32,893 nt of DNA from an uncultured Christensenella sp. Its GTDB lineage: Bacteria > Bacillota > Clostridia > Christensenellales > Borkfalkiaceae. The notes under the pieces were generated by a model, which saw only the letters and a program-made list of their open reading frames with translations, had not been told where the DNA came from and made no database searches. The translations under genes were made by a program, and so were the position numbers. How positions within the stretch are numbered: the stretch's first letter is position 1; every line of letters starts with the position of its first letter. This document shows positions 1-7,867 of this stretch, piece by piece. The stretch covers positions 1 through 32,893 of the forward strand of contig CAJUER010000005.1 of the NCBI GenBank assembly GCA_910585705.1. Reading direction: 5' to 3'.

Positions 1-497
1 TAACTATTAAAACAGATATTCATTTTATATTTTTTAAATTGCGATTTCTTTTTTATCTTAAAGCCGTTATTTGCAAGCAATCTATTCGATGCAATATTAT
101 CTTGCGCAACTTCCGCAGTTATCTCAATGCCACCATTGTTGCGTATTAAAGTAACAATTAAAGCCAATAGTTCAGAACCAAATCTTTTTCCCCAATAGCC
201 CTTATGAACACAATATCCTATATCAAATATTTCCTTTTTTTCGTCAGGGAAAATGCAAGCAGAACCTATTATCTCATCAGAACCGTTTAAAACAACTGTC
301 AAATAATATCCGTTTGGGCTATCTTCAAGACTGTCAAGTGCTTTTTGAAAATCACTATCAACATATTCAACCGTCGGGTCGCTCATATATTTGCCGTTTT
401 CCTTATCAAACCACATTGCGGTAAGATATGGCAGGTCTGACTTTTGATAATTCCGTACAGTTATTCTTGAAGAAACAAGTGGTTTCTCTATTAGCAT
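1..497 (-). CDS. GNAT-family N-acetyltransferase, 3' end at window edge
   Basis: Reading the minus strand from an ATG gives 165 codons (MLIEKPLVSSRITVRNYQKS...) with no stop before the edge. The next codon begins TA, so the gene may end just outside. The family transfers an acetyl group from acetyl-CoA to an amine. The acetyl-CoA-binding region is visible as GYCVHKGYWGKRFGSELL (the Q/R-x-x-G-x-G/A signature is GKRFGSE), followed by a beta strand and helix, EVAQDNIASNRLLANNGF, as in RimJ/RimL-type enzymes. The length matches a complete single-domain GNAT of 160-180 residues. The substrate cannot be told from sequence. It is transcribed alone from a promoter about 40 bp upstream, and no strong Shine-Dalgarno precedes the ATG. 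Confidence 0.85.
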   Translation of the reverse strand, partial: MLIEKPLVSSRITVRNYQKSDLPYLTAMWFDKENGKYMSDPTVEYVDSDFQKALDSLEDSPNGYYLTVVLNGSDEIIGSACIFPDEKKEIFDIGYCVHKGYWGKRFGSELLALIVTLIRNNGGIEITAEVAQDNIASNRLLANNGFKIKKKSQFKKYKMNICFNS

Positions 498-537
498 TTT
501 AAAAGTTTTCCGCCAAATTACTGTTTATCGTAGTTTC

Positions 538-566
538 ATTATATCACGAAAAATGAAAGAGCGCAA
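538..566 (-). promoter_or_regulatory. Promoter of the GNAT gene
   Basis: On the minus strand TTGCGC (561-566) is separated by exactly 17 bp from a perfect TATAAT (538-543). This is sigma-A-type geometry and the expected start lies about 35 nt upstream of the ATG. Confidence 0.75.
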
Positions 567-662
567 CCCATTGAATTTTGAATTTTTTTGCGTGCTATAT
601 AAAACATATCTATATCTCACTTGGCTACAAGTAGCCTCGTTTGTCCACGCAATATAAATATC

Positions 663-688
663 AAAAAAGGCGTGGCTTCACGCCACGC
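663..688 (-). terminator. Intrinsic terminator after the NSS transporter gene
   Basis: A 7-bp stem GCGTGGC/GCCACGC with a 5-nt loop is followed on the minus strand by CTTTTTTG. It lies about 25 nt past the transporter stop codon and separates it from the GNAT promoter. Confidence 0.8.
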
Positions 689-714
689 TTTAATCTCTAC
701 AACCTGCGGCTTAC

Positions 715-2244
715 CTAATATTCCCTATGGAAACTGCGATAACGGCGCGCCGCTTTTATTCTGCGTAAAAATTTCTTTTTCGGGCGTGAAAGCAACTTTA
801 TCACAAAGCCCGAAGCGAATACGGTCAGGCTTACGGACCACCCGAAAGCCGCCTGCGCCCACAGCGGATATCCGCCGAACATTCCGTGTTCTATAAACGC
901 ATAGTGATAAACCGCCCACGCCGTAAGCGATATAAGTACGGCGGGACATAAGAATTTAAGCGAAAACACAAACGGTTTATAAGGCATTTTTGCTTTGCGC
1001 GTATAGCGGTTGATTTCGCCGACAAGGTTGACCTTTTTCGCTTTGCTTCCTAAAACCATACACTCGGCAATACCGAGAAACAGAATATTGAAATAGTTTG
1101 CAAAGTGGTCTGAAATATCTAGGGTGGCTTCCGCAACGGGCGTAGAGAATATTACGCACGCCGCCGCGCCTATCAGCGATATAACGGCAACCAGCCGTTT
1201 TTTATCGAGCCCGAATTTTTCGGCAACAGGATTTGCCGCCGCCTCCGCCATAGAAACCGCCGACTGCATAGCCATCATTGCAAGCGAGGAATAGAACAGC
1301 ACGCCGACTGCGGCGCATACCGTGCCGTTGCCGCAGAAGCGCGTTATCGCAACGGGGTAAACCATAAACGCGGTGACTATGCCGGATTGGGAAATTTCAC
1401 CCTGCATACCGCAACCGTAAAGCGTTGTAAAAAGCACCACCGACGAGAGCAAGGACACAAAAAAGTCGGCGGCGGCTATTATTATACCGTCGCGGAAAAC
1501 GTTGGTTCCTTCGGGCAGATACGCGCCGTACGCAGGCATTATGCCGACAAGTATGGACAGCGAAAAGAACACCTGTCCCAACGCGTTCAACCACAGCTCC
1601 GCACTGAGAAAGGCTTTGAAGTCTGGTACAAACAGAGCGCGGAGCGCCTCTCCGCTATTCGAGTATAAAAGACCGCGCACCGCCATAAAGAAAAGCAGAA
1701 TTATGGGGATTACTACAGTAAACTTTGCGGTTTTGGAAAGCGAGTTTGCACCGCCGCGCAGACACAGATACATTAACACCCAGCCGCAAATTCCGCAGAC
1801 CAAAACGAGCGGCGAAACCTTACCGCTTTTCAAAACTTGTGTAAAGAAATAATTTCCCGCTTCCGCGCTTTGCGTTGCCTGTGCCGAACTGCACAGCGGA
1901 GCGATTTTTATGACCATAACCAAAATCCAGCCCAAAATTCCGGCATAGATTATTGCGACTATCAAGGAGTTGAAGCACGAAGCCCAGCCTATCGGTTCGG
2001 CGCGCTTATAAAGGCTTGCCATACATTTGGGCGCGCCGCCGCGCACCTTTCTGCCGAGCGCGATTTCCGCATTGAGAATGGGCAACCCCATAACGATAAG
2101 CGCGATAAGGTACACGAAAAGAAAAGTTCCTCCGCCGTACTTTGCGCACAGACCGGGAAAGCGCAGCGCATTGCCCAGCCCGACCGCCGCGCCCACGCTT
2201 GCCATAATGAACCCGCCCCTTGTTTTAAATCTTTCCTGCGACAT
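715..2244 (-). CDS. Sodium:neurotransmitter symporter (NSS) family transporter
   Basis: This 509-residue polytopic membrane protein has the NSS N-terminus: a short basic stretch, then GGFIMASVGAAVGLGN, the unwound TM1 region and YGGGTFLFVYLIAL. Family members use a sodium gradient to import amino acids or related solutes (LeuT, MhsT, TnaT). About eleven to twelve hydrophobic segments can be counted, which is usual. TM1 reads GLGNALRFPGL where the family normally has GN-x-W-RFPY, so the Trp and Tyr near the substrate and gating site are replaced; specificity may differ. The start is fixed by homology at MSQERFKTRGG, yet the 20 nt upstream (AT-rich) hold no Shine-Dalgarno and abut the preceding terminator hairpin. 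It appears monocistronic. The substrate is unknown. Confidence 0.9.
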   Translation of the reverse strand: MSQERFKTRGGFIMASVGAAVGLGNALRFPGLCAKYGGGTFLFVYLIALIVMGLPILNAEIALGRKVRGGAPKCMASLYKRAEPIGWASCFNSLIVAIIYAGILGWILVMVIKIAPLCSSAQATQSAEAGNYFFTQVLKSGKVSPLVLVCGICGWVLMYLCLRGGANSLSKTAKFTVVIPIILLFFMAVRGLLYSNSGEALRALFVPDFKAFLSAELWLNALGQVFFSLSILVGIMPAYGAYLPEGTNVFRDGIIIAAADFFVSLLSSVVLFTTLYGCGMQGEISQSGIVTAFMVYPVAITRFCGNGTVCAAVGVLFYSSLAMMAMQSAVSMAEAAANPVAEKFGLDKKRLVAVISLIGAAACVIFSTPVAEATLDISDHFANYFNILFLGIAECMVLGSKAKKVNLVGEINRYTRKAKMPYKPFVFSLKFLCPAVLISLTAWAVYHYAFIEHGMFGGYPLWAQAAFGWSVSLTVFASGFVIKLLSRPKKKFLRRIKAARRYRSFHREY

Positions 2245-2261
2245 ATTAATAATATATTAAA

Positions 2262-2288
2262 GGCGGCGCGTTCAAAGAACGCGCCGCC
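2262..2288 (-). terminator. Hairpin ending the glucokinase-rex operon
   Basis: A perfect 12-bp stem (GGCGGCGCGTTC with its complement, loop AAA) lies about 70 nt past the stop of the two-TM gene. On the minus strand it is followed by TTTAATATATT, a moderate U tract. The + strand side has CGCTTTTTATT, so it may work in both directions. It ends only about 17 nt before the NSS start codon. Confidence 0.7.
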
Positions 2289-2359
2289 CGCTTTTTATTA
2301 CAGTTACGGCCGTGTATACCGTTAAGCCCCTTAACCGAAGGCCTCGCCGAAAATGAGCA

Positions 2360-2635
2360 CTATTTTAGTCTTTTCAATTTGTCGAGATTAAGTTTAGTGA
2401 ACACGAACACGCCGACCACCGCGCACATTTCCGCCGCGACGGCCGCAATCAAAATTATATAGCCTATAAGTCTGCCCTGATCTTCGAGCCCGACGCTTGC
2501 CGAAACAACAGCGAAAACGACGAAAGCCGCGACCGTTACGCAGACGGCTATAAACAAGATTTTAATTACTTTCAAGCCGAGCTCCGCACGCGAAGCAAGC
2601 TTTTCCGCAAATTTTGCTTTTTCCTCTTCTTCCAT
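2360..2635 (-). CDS. Small two-TM membrane protein, unknown function
   Basis: This 91-residue protein is not recognised. It has an acidic start (MEEEEKAKFAEKLASRAELG), a hydrophobic helix at about residues 22-46 (VIKILFIAVCVTVAAFVVFAVV), a short polar loop, a second helix at about 56-80 and a basic C-terminus (KLNLDKLKRLK). The pattern suggests a helical hairpin in the membrane with both ends in the cytoplasm. It starts 2 nt after the rex stop codon, so translation is probably coupled. It is the last gene of the glucokinase-rex operon before the terminator. No catalytic or binding motif is visible. Confidence 0.7.
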   Translation of the reverse strand: MEEEEKAKFAEKLASRAELGLKVIKILFIAVCVTVAAFVVFAVVSASVGLEDQGRLIGYIILIAAVAAEMCAVVGVFVFTKLNLDKLKRLK

Positions 2636-2637
2636 AA

Positions 2638-3255
2638 CTAACCTTCGAGCATAATAGAAAGTATTGCAAGGTTTGCCGCAACGTCTATGTGCCGCACGAC
2701 CACCTTATCGTCCGTCCTTATCATAACGGGAGCAAAGTTCAAAATCGCCTTAATTCCGCATTCCACAAGCTTATCCGCAACCTCCTGCGCGAACTGCGCC
2801 GGCACGCAGACGACCGCAAGCTCGGCTTTAAGTCTCTTTATTTCGCGCTCCGCCTCGTCCATAGAATAAATTCTTTTGCCGGCTATTTCCGTGCCCGTCT
2901 TTTCTGGGTCGGAATCGAACGCGGCGACTATTTCTATACCGTAATTATTAAATCCGCCGTAGCTTAAAACCGCCCTGCCGAGCGCACCCGCGCCGACAAG
3001 CACCGCGCTTCTTCTGCCGTTGCAGTTTAAATAATCTTCGAGCGCGGCGATAAGCTCGCTTTTAACGTAGCCCACGCGCGGCTTGCCTGCCGCCGAAGTA
3101 TAGGCAAGGTCCTTGCGCACAAGCACTTCGCCCATACCGAGCGCCGCCGCAATGCCGCCTGAGGAAACGTAAGTTTCGCCTTCCGGCAAACCTTTGAGAT
3201 AGTTGAGATAGACGGGCAGCCTTTGCAACGAGATTACGGGAATATCCTTGTTCAT
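2638..3255 (-). CDS. rex: Redox-sensing transcriptional repressor Rex
   Basis: Rex represses fermentation and respiration genes when the NADH/NAD+ ratio is low and leaves DNA when NADH binds. The 205 residues fit the family (205-215). Residues 1-75 form the winged-helix domain, with the typical LQRLPVYLNYL start and the recognition segment GMGEVLVRKDLAYTSAAGKPRVGY. A Rossmann dinucleotide fold follows with VGAGALG at 87-93, and the C-terminal helix (VAANLAILSIML) is the one swapped between subunits. It lies between glucokinase, whose stop is 1 nt upstream, and a small membrane protein, so all three should share one mRNA. GAGG lies 6 nt before the ATG. A palindrome containing a TTGTTA half-site at the operon promoter would allow autoregulation, but this is inference. 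Confidence 0.95.
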   Translation of the reverse strand: MNKDIPVISLQRLPVYLNYLKGLPEGETYVSSGGIAAALGMGEVLVRKDLAYTSAAGKPRVGYVKSELIAALEDYLNCNGRRSAVLVGAGALGRAVLSYGGFNNYGIEIVAAFDSDPEKTGTEIAGKRIYSMDEAEREIKRLKAELAVVCVPAQFAQEVADKLVECGIKAILNFAPVMIRTDDKVVVRHIDVAANLAILSIMLEG

Positions 3256-3256
3256 A

Positions 3257-4195
3257 TCAATCCTCTATCCATAGCGCCGCCGCCCCGAGAGCGCCCGCCT
3301 TAGAGCCGAGCGTCGCCGTTTTTATTTCAACGGGGGCATAGTCCGCGCCGCCGAAAAGTTCTTTATTCAATAAATTCTGTAACGGAACGGTGAGCTTTTT
3401 ACCCTGCCCCGATACGCCGCCTCCGAGCATAATTACCTGAGGACGGAAAATATTAGCAAGATTCAAAAGTCCGCACGCAAGATATTTCAGATACCAGTCC
3501 ACGACCTCGCGGGCGGAAACGTCCGTGCCCATAAAGTCGAAAGCCGTGCGCCCCGTGACCGTATCAGACGTGCAGCTTGTCCACATTGCCGAACCAGCGT
3601 CCTCTTCCATAGCCCACTTTGTGCGCTTGATAAGCGCGGTTGCGGATGAATACGCTTCGAAACAGCCGCGCCGCCCGCACGAGCACGCGTCGCCGCCGCG
3701 TTCTATCACCATATGTCCGATTTCCGCGCCTGCGGATTTATTGCCTTCGAATAGTTTGCCGCCTATGATTATGCCGCCGCCGACGCCCGTGCCCAGCGTA
3801 ACCAGAATACTGTCGGAATAGCTTTTGCCCGCGCCGAACTTTGCCTCGCCGAGCGCCGCCGCATTTGCGTCGTTGGTTATTTTGACGGGGATTTTTACTT
3901 TGCTTTCAACAAGCTTTGCAACGGGCACGTTCCTAACGTCGAGATTACCTGCAAAAACTATCGAACCGTTTTCCGCATCAATCATACCCGCGCTGCCTAT
4001 GCCCACGCCTTTAAAGTGCGACTTGGGTTTGCCGACGGTGAATATAAGTCTTTCCGTCAAAGTCGAAATAACGTCGGCGAGCCTGTCGCCTTTTTGCGTA
4101 GGTGAACTGTCCTCCGCATACACCGTGCCGCTCTTATCTATAACGGCGCCTTTAACAGTCGTTCCTCCTACGTCTATTCCGATATAAAGAGACAT
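3257..4195 (-). CDS. glk: ROK-family glucokinase
   Basis: This enzyme phosphorylates glucose or a related hexose with ATP in the cytoplasm. The 312 residues start with the ATPase phosphate-1 motif IGIDVGGTTVKGAVID. The ROK signature lies mid-protein, with ITNDANAAALGEAKFGAG, VTLGTGVGGGIIIGG, and the zinc-binding cluster HMVIERGGDACSCGRRGCFEAYSS (His plus CxCGxxGCxE). The length is normal for a kinase lacking the DNA-binding domain of ROK repressors. It is the first gene of an operon with rex and begins 4 nt after GGAGG. ROK kinases can also act on mannose or N-acetyl sugars, so the glucose assignment rests on family similarity. Confidence 0.9.
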   Translation of the reverse strand: MSLYIGIDVGGTTVKGAVIDKSGTVYAEDSSPTQKGDRLADVISTLTERLIFTVGKPKSHFKGVGIGSAGMIDAENGSIVFAGNLDVRNVPVAKLVESKVKIPVKITNDANAAALGEAKFGAGKSYSDSILVTLGTGVGGGIIIGGKLFEGNKSAGAEIGHMVIERGGDACSCGRRGCFEAYSSATALIKRTKWAMEEDAGSAMWTSCTSDTVTGRTAFDFMGTDVSAREVVDWYLKYLACGLLNLANIFRPQVIMLGGGVSGQGKKLTVPLQNLLNKELFGGADYAPVEIKTATLGSKAGALGAAALWIED

Positions 4196-4209
4196 ACTTC
4201 CTCCGCAAA

Positions 4210-4224
4210 GTTATATTATATAAC
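4210..4224. promoter_or_regulatory. Palindrome over the start of the glucokinase-rex transcript
   Basis: GTTATAT and ATATAAC flank one central base, giving a 15-bp inverted repeat just downstream of the -10 box and covering the predicted +1. The position fits a repressor operator. The adjoining TTGTTA on the minus strand resembles a Rex half-site, but the full clostridial Rex box is not matched. Confidence 0.4.
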
Positions 4225-4226
4225 AA

Positions 4227-4255
4227 GTATAACACTTTAAAGCCGTAACTGTCAA
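4227..4255 (-). promoter_or_regulatory. Promoter of the glucokinase-rex-2TM operon
   Basis: A perfect TTGACA (4250-4255) is 17 bp from TTATAC (4227-4232) on the minus strand. The predicted start is about 25 nt upstream of the glucokinase ATG. Confidence 0.8.
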
Positions 4256-4294
4256 GATTAAAATTTTAAGGCGGTGCTTTTTACGCATTGACAA

Positions 4295-4319
4295 GGGGCG
4301 CGGAAAAATTCCGCGCCCC
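4295..4319 (-). terminator. Terminator of the nrdD-nrdG-dut operon
   Basis: A perfect 11-bp GC-rich stem GGGGCGCGGAA/TTCCGCGCCCC with loop AAA begins 17 nt past the dut stop. The tail on the minus strand (TTGTCAATG) is only weakly U-rich. Confidence 0.7.
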
Positions 4320-4336
4320 GTTATTTTATAAAACTG

Positions 4337-4774
4337 TTATTTACTGCCCGTAGAGCCGAAACCGCCCGCGCCGCGCGCCGTGTCGGAAAGCTCTTCCGCT
4401 TCGACAAACTGTGCGGTTATGTACGGCGTGATTACAAGCTGGGCGACGCGTTCGCCCGCCGCGATTGTCTGCGCGGTTTCCGAATGGTTGTGAAGCGCAA
4501 CCTTGACTTCTCCGCGATAATCGCAATCCACAACCCCGACTTTGTTCGCGGGTGCAAGCCCCTTCTTAGTCGCAAGTCCGCTCCTTGCGTAAATCAGTCC
4601 CGCGTAGCCTATGGGCAGCTCCAACGCAATGCCCGTAGGAATCACTTCTGTGGCGTGGGGCGCGATTTCAACGTCTTTATCTATGCATGCGTACAAATCC
4701 GCGCCTGCCGCAAACTCGCTGCCGTATACGGGGATTACGGCTTTACCGTTTAATTTTTTGATGTTGATTTTCAT
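4337..4774 (-). CDS. dut: dUTP diphosphatase (dUTPase)
   Basis: It hydrolyses dUTP to dUMP and pyrophosphate, keeping uracil out of DNA and feeding dTMP synthesis. From the chosen start the protein has 145 residues, typical of the homotrimeric enzyme. All five motifs are present: AAGADLYA (22-29), YARSGLA (62-68), GVVDCDYRGEVKVALHNHS (80-98, with the catalytic Asp), ERVAQLVI (108-115) and the P-loop-like GAGGFGSTG (135-143). An in-frame ATG 39 nt upstream lies inside nrdG. The chosen ATG has AAGGAG 7 nt before it and starts where homologues start. It is the last gene of the nrdD-nrdG-dut operon, which joins dNTP production with pool sanitation. Confidence 0.95.
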   Translation of the reverse strand: MKINIKKLNGKAVIPVYGSEFAAGADLYACIDKDVEIAPHATEVIPTGIALELPIGYAGLIYARSGLATKKGLAPANKVGVVDCDYRGEVKVALHNHSETAQTIAAGERVAQLVITPYITAQFVEAEELSDTARGAGGFGSTGSK

Positions 4775-4788
4775 TTGTATACTCCTTT

Positions 4789-5322
4789 TTAAACCGCAGA
4801 CTGTTCGTCCCACAGGACTATTTCATCCTTTTCCAAAGAGGGTTTGACAAGTATTATTCTCTGGTTGGACGAGCCGCGAAACAGCAGGTTCAAATCCTTT
4901 TTTTCTTCTATAAATCTGCCGTCCACAAGCACGTCAAGGCAGTGCAGAATTTTAAGCGCGATTTCTATTTCGCACTTTTTGCCCGTCAGAATATCCGACT
5001 CGTAGTCGTAGCCCGTGAAGCACCAAAAAGATTTATCGGGATATATTTTCCTCAGGCGCTCGATAAACGGCGCAAGCGCCTGCACGTTTTCCGGCTCGAA
5101 AGGGTCGCCGCCAAGAAGGGTAAAGCCCTTTATATAATCGGGCTTCATCGCTTCGATTATTTCGTCCTCTACCTTTTTAGTAAACGGCTCGCCGTACTCG
5201 AAATCCCACGTTTCGGGATTGAAGCAGTTTTTACAGCGGTTGCGGCAGCCGCTGACGTACAAAGACACGCGCACTCCCGGTCCGTTGGATATATCGTATT
5301 TTTTTATTTTAGCGTAATTCAA
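4789..5322 (-). CDS. nrdG: Anaerobic ribonucleotide reductase-activating protein NrdG
   Basis: This radical SAM enzyme uses a [4Fe-4S] cluster and S-adenosylmethionine to put the glycyl radical on NrdD. The 177 residues are near the usual 155-180. The cluster ligands are C26, C30 and C33 in GCRNRCKNC. The start NYAKIKKYDISNGPGVRVSLYVSGC is typical, and GFTLLGGDPFEPENV carries the SAM-binding GGDP. It lies downstream of nrdD after a 74-bp gap with a hairpin and is followed by dut 14 bp later. The nearest purine-rich site is GAGG, 12 nt before the ATG, which is long and suggests modest translation. Confidence 0.95.
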   Translation of the reverse strand: MNYAKIKKYDISNGPGVRVSLYVSGCRNRCKNCFNPETWDFEYGEPFTKKVEDEIIEAMKPDYIKGFTLLGGDPFEPENVQALAPFIERLRKIYPDKSFWCFTGYDYESDILTGKKCEIEIALKILHCLDVLVDGRFIEEKKDLNLLFRGSSNQRIILVKPSLEKDEIVLWDEQSAV

Positions 5323-5348
5323 AATTATTACCTCGTTTAAGGTGTATA

Positions 5349-5381
5349 AACGACGCTTACGTTTTCGCCGAAAGCGTCGTT
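5349..5381 (-). other. Hairpin between nrdD and nrdG
   Basis: A 10-bp perfect stem AACGACGCTT/AAGCGTCGTT with a 13-nt loop lies between the two cistrons. There is no U tract after it on the minus strand, so it is unlikely to be a full terminator. It could protect the nrdD mRNA 3' end or lower nrdG expression relative to nrdD. Confidence 0.5.
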
Positions 5382-5396
5382 CATTTAAGCGTTGTT

Positions 5397-7523
5397 TTAA
5401 AGGTGCAGAACCCTCGATTTTATTTCCTTAGTCTTTCCTACGTTCCAGAAATTTTCGCCGAGATAACCGCAGGTGCGGCGCGTAACGTTCATTTTACGCT
5501 GGTCCTTGTTGTGACACACGGGACATTCCCATTCGTTATCGTCGTTTATGATAATCTCTCCGTCAAAGCCGCAAACGTGGCAATAGTCGGATTTGGTGTT
5601 AAATTCCGCGTACTGAATATTATCGTAAATGTATTTTACCACGTCTTCGAGAGCGGTAAGGTTGTGGCGCATATTGGGAATTTCCACATATGAAATCGCA
5701 CCGCCCGAAGAAATCTGCTGGAAACGGCTTTCGAAAGTGAATTTCGAGAACGCGTCGATATTTTCGCGGACGTCAACGTGGTAACTATTGGTATAGTAGC
5801 CCTTGTCCGTAACGTCCTTAATGTCGCCGAACTTTTCCTTGTCTATGCGCGCGAAGCGGTAGCAAAGGCTTTCTGCGGGAGTGCCGTAGAGTCCGAAACC
5901 CAGCCCCGTCTCCTTCTTCCACTTTTCGCAGTGGTCGCGGAGCGACTTCATAACTTTGAGCGCAAACTCCGAGCCTGCGGGATCAGTATGGGAAACGCCC
6001 TTGACGAGCTTCGTTACTTCGTACAAACCGATATAGCCGAGAGAAATCGTAGAATATCCGTCGAGCAGGTACTTGTCGATTTTTTCACCGGGTTGCAATC
6101 TTGCAATCGCACCGTACTGCCAGTGCACGGGGGATACGTCGCTGGTCACGCCCATGAGCGCGTTGTGGCGGCACATAAGCGCCTCGTAGCAGAGCGCAAG
6201 CCTGTCTTCGAGAATTTGCCAGAATTTCTTTTCGTCTCCCTTTGCAAGTATACCGCACTGGGGAAGGTTAATGGAAACAACGCCTTGATTGAACCTGCCC
6301 TCGAACTTATAGTTTCCCTCTTCGTCCTTCCACGGGGAAAGGAACGAGCGGCAGCCCATAGGCGAGAATACGTTTCCTTCGTAATTTTCGCGCATTTTCT
6401 TTGCCGAAATGTAATCGGGGTAAAGGCGCTTGGACGAGCATTTGACCGCAAGCTTAGTAAGATAGTCGTACTTGCCGCCTTTAAGGCAGTTGTTCTCGTC
6501 GAGGACGTAAATAAGCTTGGGGAACGCGGGCGTCACATAAACGCCCTTCTCGTTCTTTATACCCTCGTAGCGCTGTTTTAAAATTTCTTCGATTATCAAA
6601 GCGTTTTCGTCTATATACTCGTCTTTTTCGTCGAGATACATAAACAGAGTAACAAACGGCGACTGACCGTTTGTGGTCATAAGCGTATTAATCTGGTACT
6701 GTATGGTCTGCACGCCGGCTTTAAGGGATTCCTGCACGCGCATATCCACGATTTCCTTTTTCGCCTCTTCCGTTAGGCGGTCGCCGAATTTTGCGTCGCA
6801 CTGCTTTTTATACTTCTCGCGCGTACGCCTTAAATATTTTCCGAGATGCGCGATATTCACCGACTGTCCGCCGTACTGCGACGACGCGACCGAAGCGATT
6901 ATCTGCGTGGTTATCGTGCAAGCCGTCTGGAAGGATTTAGGGCTTTCTATCATTTTTCCGTTAATGACGGTACCCTTGTCCAGCATATCCTTAATATTTA
7001 TAAGACAGCAGTTGAATATGGGCTGTAAAAAATAGTCCGCGTCATGGAAGTGAATCGCGCCCGCGTCGTGAGCTTTGGAAATATGCTCGGGCAAAAGCAT
7101 ACGGCGCGTAAGGTCCTTTGAAACCTCGCCCGCAATCAGATCGCGCTGGGTGGAAGCCGTGCGCGCGTTCTTGTTGGAGTTCTCCTCCATTACGTCCTTA
7201 TTGGAATTTTTTATAAGCGAAAGAATACTCTCGTCCGTAGTATTCGCCTTGCGGACGAGCGCGCGCTCGTAACGGTAGAGAATGTAGGACTTCATCAGCT
7301 TGTACTTCTGCATTTCCATCAGCTTCTCTTCTACCATATCCTGAATGTCTTCTACGAGCAAACGGGGTCTGTGGCGGCAAGCAATGTCGTCGGCAATGGC
7401 GTTAATCTGTACGTCGGTAACCCTGTCCTCGAAATCGACAGCCTCGTTCGCCTTCGATAAAGCGACGACTATTTTATTCCTGTCGAACTCGCAAACGGAA
7501 TTATCACGCTTAATTACCTTCAT
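5397..7523 (-). CDS. nrdD: Anaerobic (class III) ribonucleoside-triphosphate reductase
   Basis: It reduces ribonucleoside triphosphates to dNTPs by glycyl radical chemistry, normally with formate as reductant. The 708 residues match the family. An N-terminal ATP cone (about 1-95, MKVIKRDNSVCEFDRNKI...) provides allosteric control. The ten-stranded barrel follows, with NINTLMTTNGQSPF-like and SPMGCRSFLSPW segments. The C-terminus has two CxxC pairs for zinc (CHVCGF and CPVCHN) and the radical motif RRTCGYLG, with the radical glycine at about residue 686. GGAGGG lies 7 nt before the ATG. It is first in the nrdD-nrdG-dut operon behind a strong promoter and a double NrdR-type box. No class I or II reductase occurs in the window. 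Confidence 0.97.
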   Translation of the reverse strand: MKVIKRDNSVCEFDRNKIVVALSKANEAVDFEDRVTDVQINAIADDIACRHRPRLLVEDIQDMVEEKLMEMQKYKLMKSYILYRYERALVRKANTTDESILSLIKNSNKDVMEENSNKNARTASTQRDLIAGEVSKDLTRRMLLPEHISKAHDAGAIHFHDADYFLQPIFNCCLINIKDMLDKGTVINGKMIESPKSFQTACTITTQIIASVASSQYGGQSVNIAHLGKYLRRTREKYKKQCDAKFGDRLTEEAKKEIVDMRVQESLKAGVQTIQYQINTLMTTNGQSPFVTLFMYLDEKDEYIDENALIIEEILKQRYEGIKNEKGVYVTPAFPKLIYVLDENNCLKGGKYDYLTKLAVKCSSKRLYPDYISAKKMRENYEGNVFSPMGCRSFLSPWKDEEGNYKFEGRFNQGVVSINLPQCGILAKGDEKKFWQILEDRLALCYEALMCRHNALMGVTSDVSPVHWQYGAIARLQPGEKIDKYLLDGYSTISLGYIGLYEVTKLVKGVSHTDPAGSEFALKVMKSLRDHCEKWKKETGLGFGLYGTPAESLCYRFARIDKEKFGDIKDVTDKGYYTNSYHVDVRENIDAFSKFTFESRFQQISSGGAISYVEIPNMRHNLTALEDVVKYIYDNIQYAEFNTKSDYCHVCGFDGEIIINDDNEWECPVCHNKDQRKMNVTRRTCGYLGENFWNVGKTKEIKSRVLHL

Positions 7524-7569
7524 TTTTATGCCCTCCGGTTATCTTTCGTATTATACGCTGGTAATTCAC

Positions 7570-7598
7570 AGCATATCACATATTTTGTGTCTTGTCAA
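7570..7598 (-). promoter_or_regulatory. Promoter of nrdD
   Basis: TTGACA (7593-7598) and TATGCT (7570-7575) are 17 bp apart on the minus strand, about 45 bp before the nrdD ATG. The proximal NrdR-type box fills the spacer. Confidence 0.8.
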
Positions 7599-7622
7599 TA
7601 GCCCGACCACAATATATTGTGG
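7575..7622 (-). promoter_or_regulatory. Double NrdR-type operator at nrdD
   Basis: The distal box CCACAATATATTGTGG (7607-7622) is a perfect palindrome and near-identical to the NrdR consensus ACACWATATATWGTGT. The proximal box ACACAAAATATGTGAT on the minus strand (7575-7590) matches it at 11 of 16 positions. Their centres are 32 bp apart, about three helical turns, as known for paired NrdR boxes. The proximal box lies between -35 and -10, so binding should block polymerase. NrdR itself is not encoded in the window. Confidence 0.8.
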
Positions 7623-7793
7623 TTTTTCGCCTTTTCACGGGCGGCGACGGTTTTTAGTATAGTACACCCCGCAGTCAAAAGTCAAGCCTTACGGACAAAA
7701 TATTTTTATGAAAATTTTATCGGCTTATTTTCGCATTTTAACAGTTTTATGACTGAAAAATTTTCACACCCGATCATTTTTTACACATATGAA

Positions 7794-7821
7794 AACCGAC
7801 GGAGTATGAACTCCGTCGGTT
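7794..7821 (-). terminator. Terminator of the giant surface protein gene
   Basis: A perfect 12-bp stem AACCGACGGAGT/ACTCCGTCGGTT with a 4-nt loop lies 47 nt past the stop codon. On the minus strand it is followed by TTCATATG, a short U tract. Confidence 0.7.
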
Positions 7822-7867
7822 CCCATGCTTTTACAGCACCATAAGTATGGTTGTGGTAAACCCTGAA

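Noticed and set aside
4337..4813. Longer dut starting inside nrdG
   Set aside because: The extra 13 residues are not found at the start of dUTPases, and the inner ATG has AAGGAG at ideal spacing.
5778..6581. Open frame of 267 codons opposite nrdD
   Set aside because: It mirrors the nrdD codons; the nrdD motifs are intact on the other strand.
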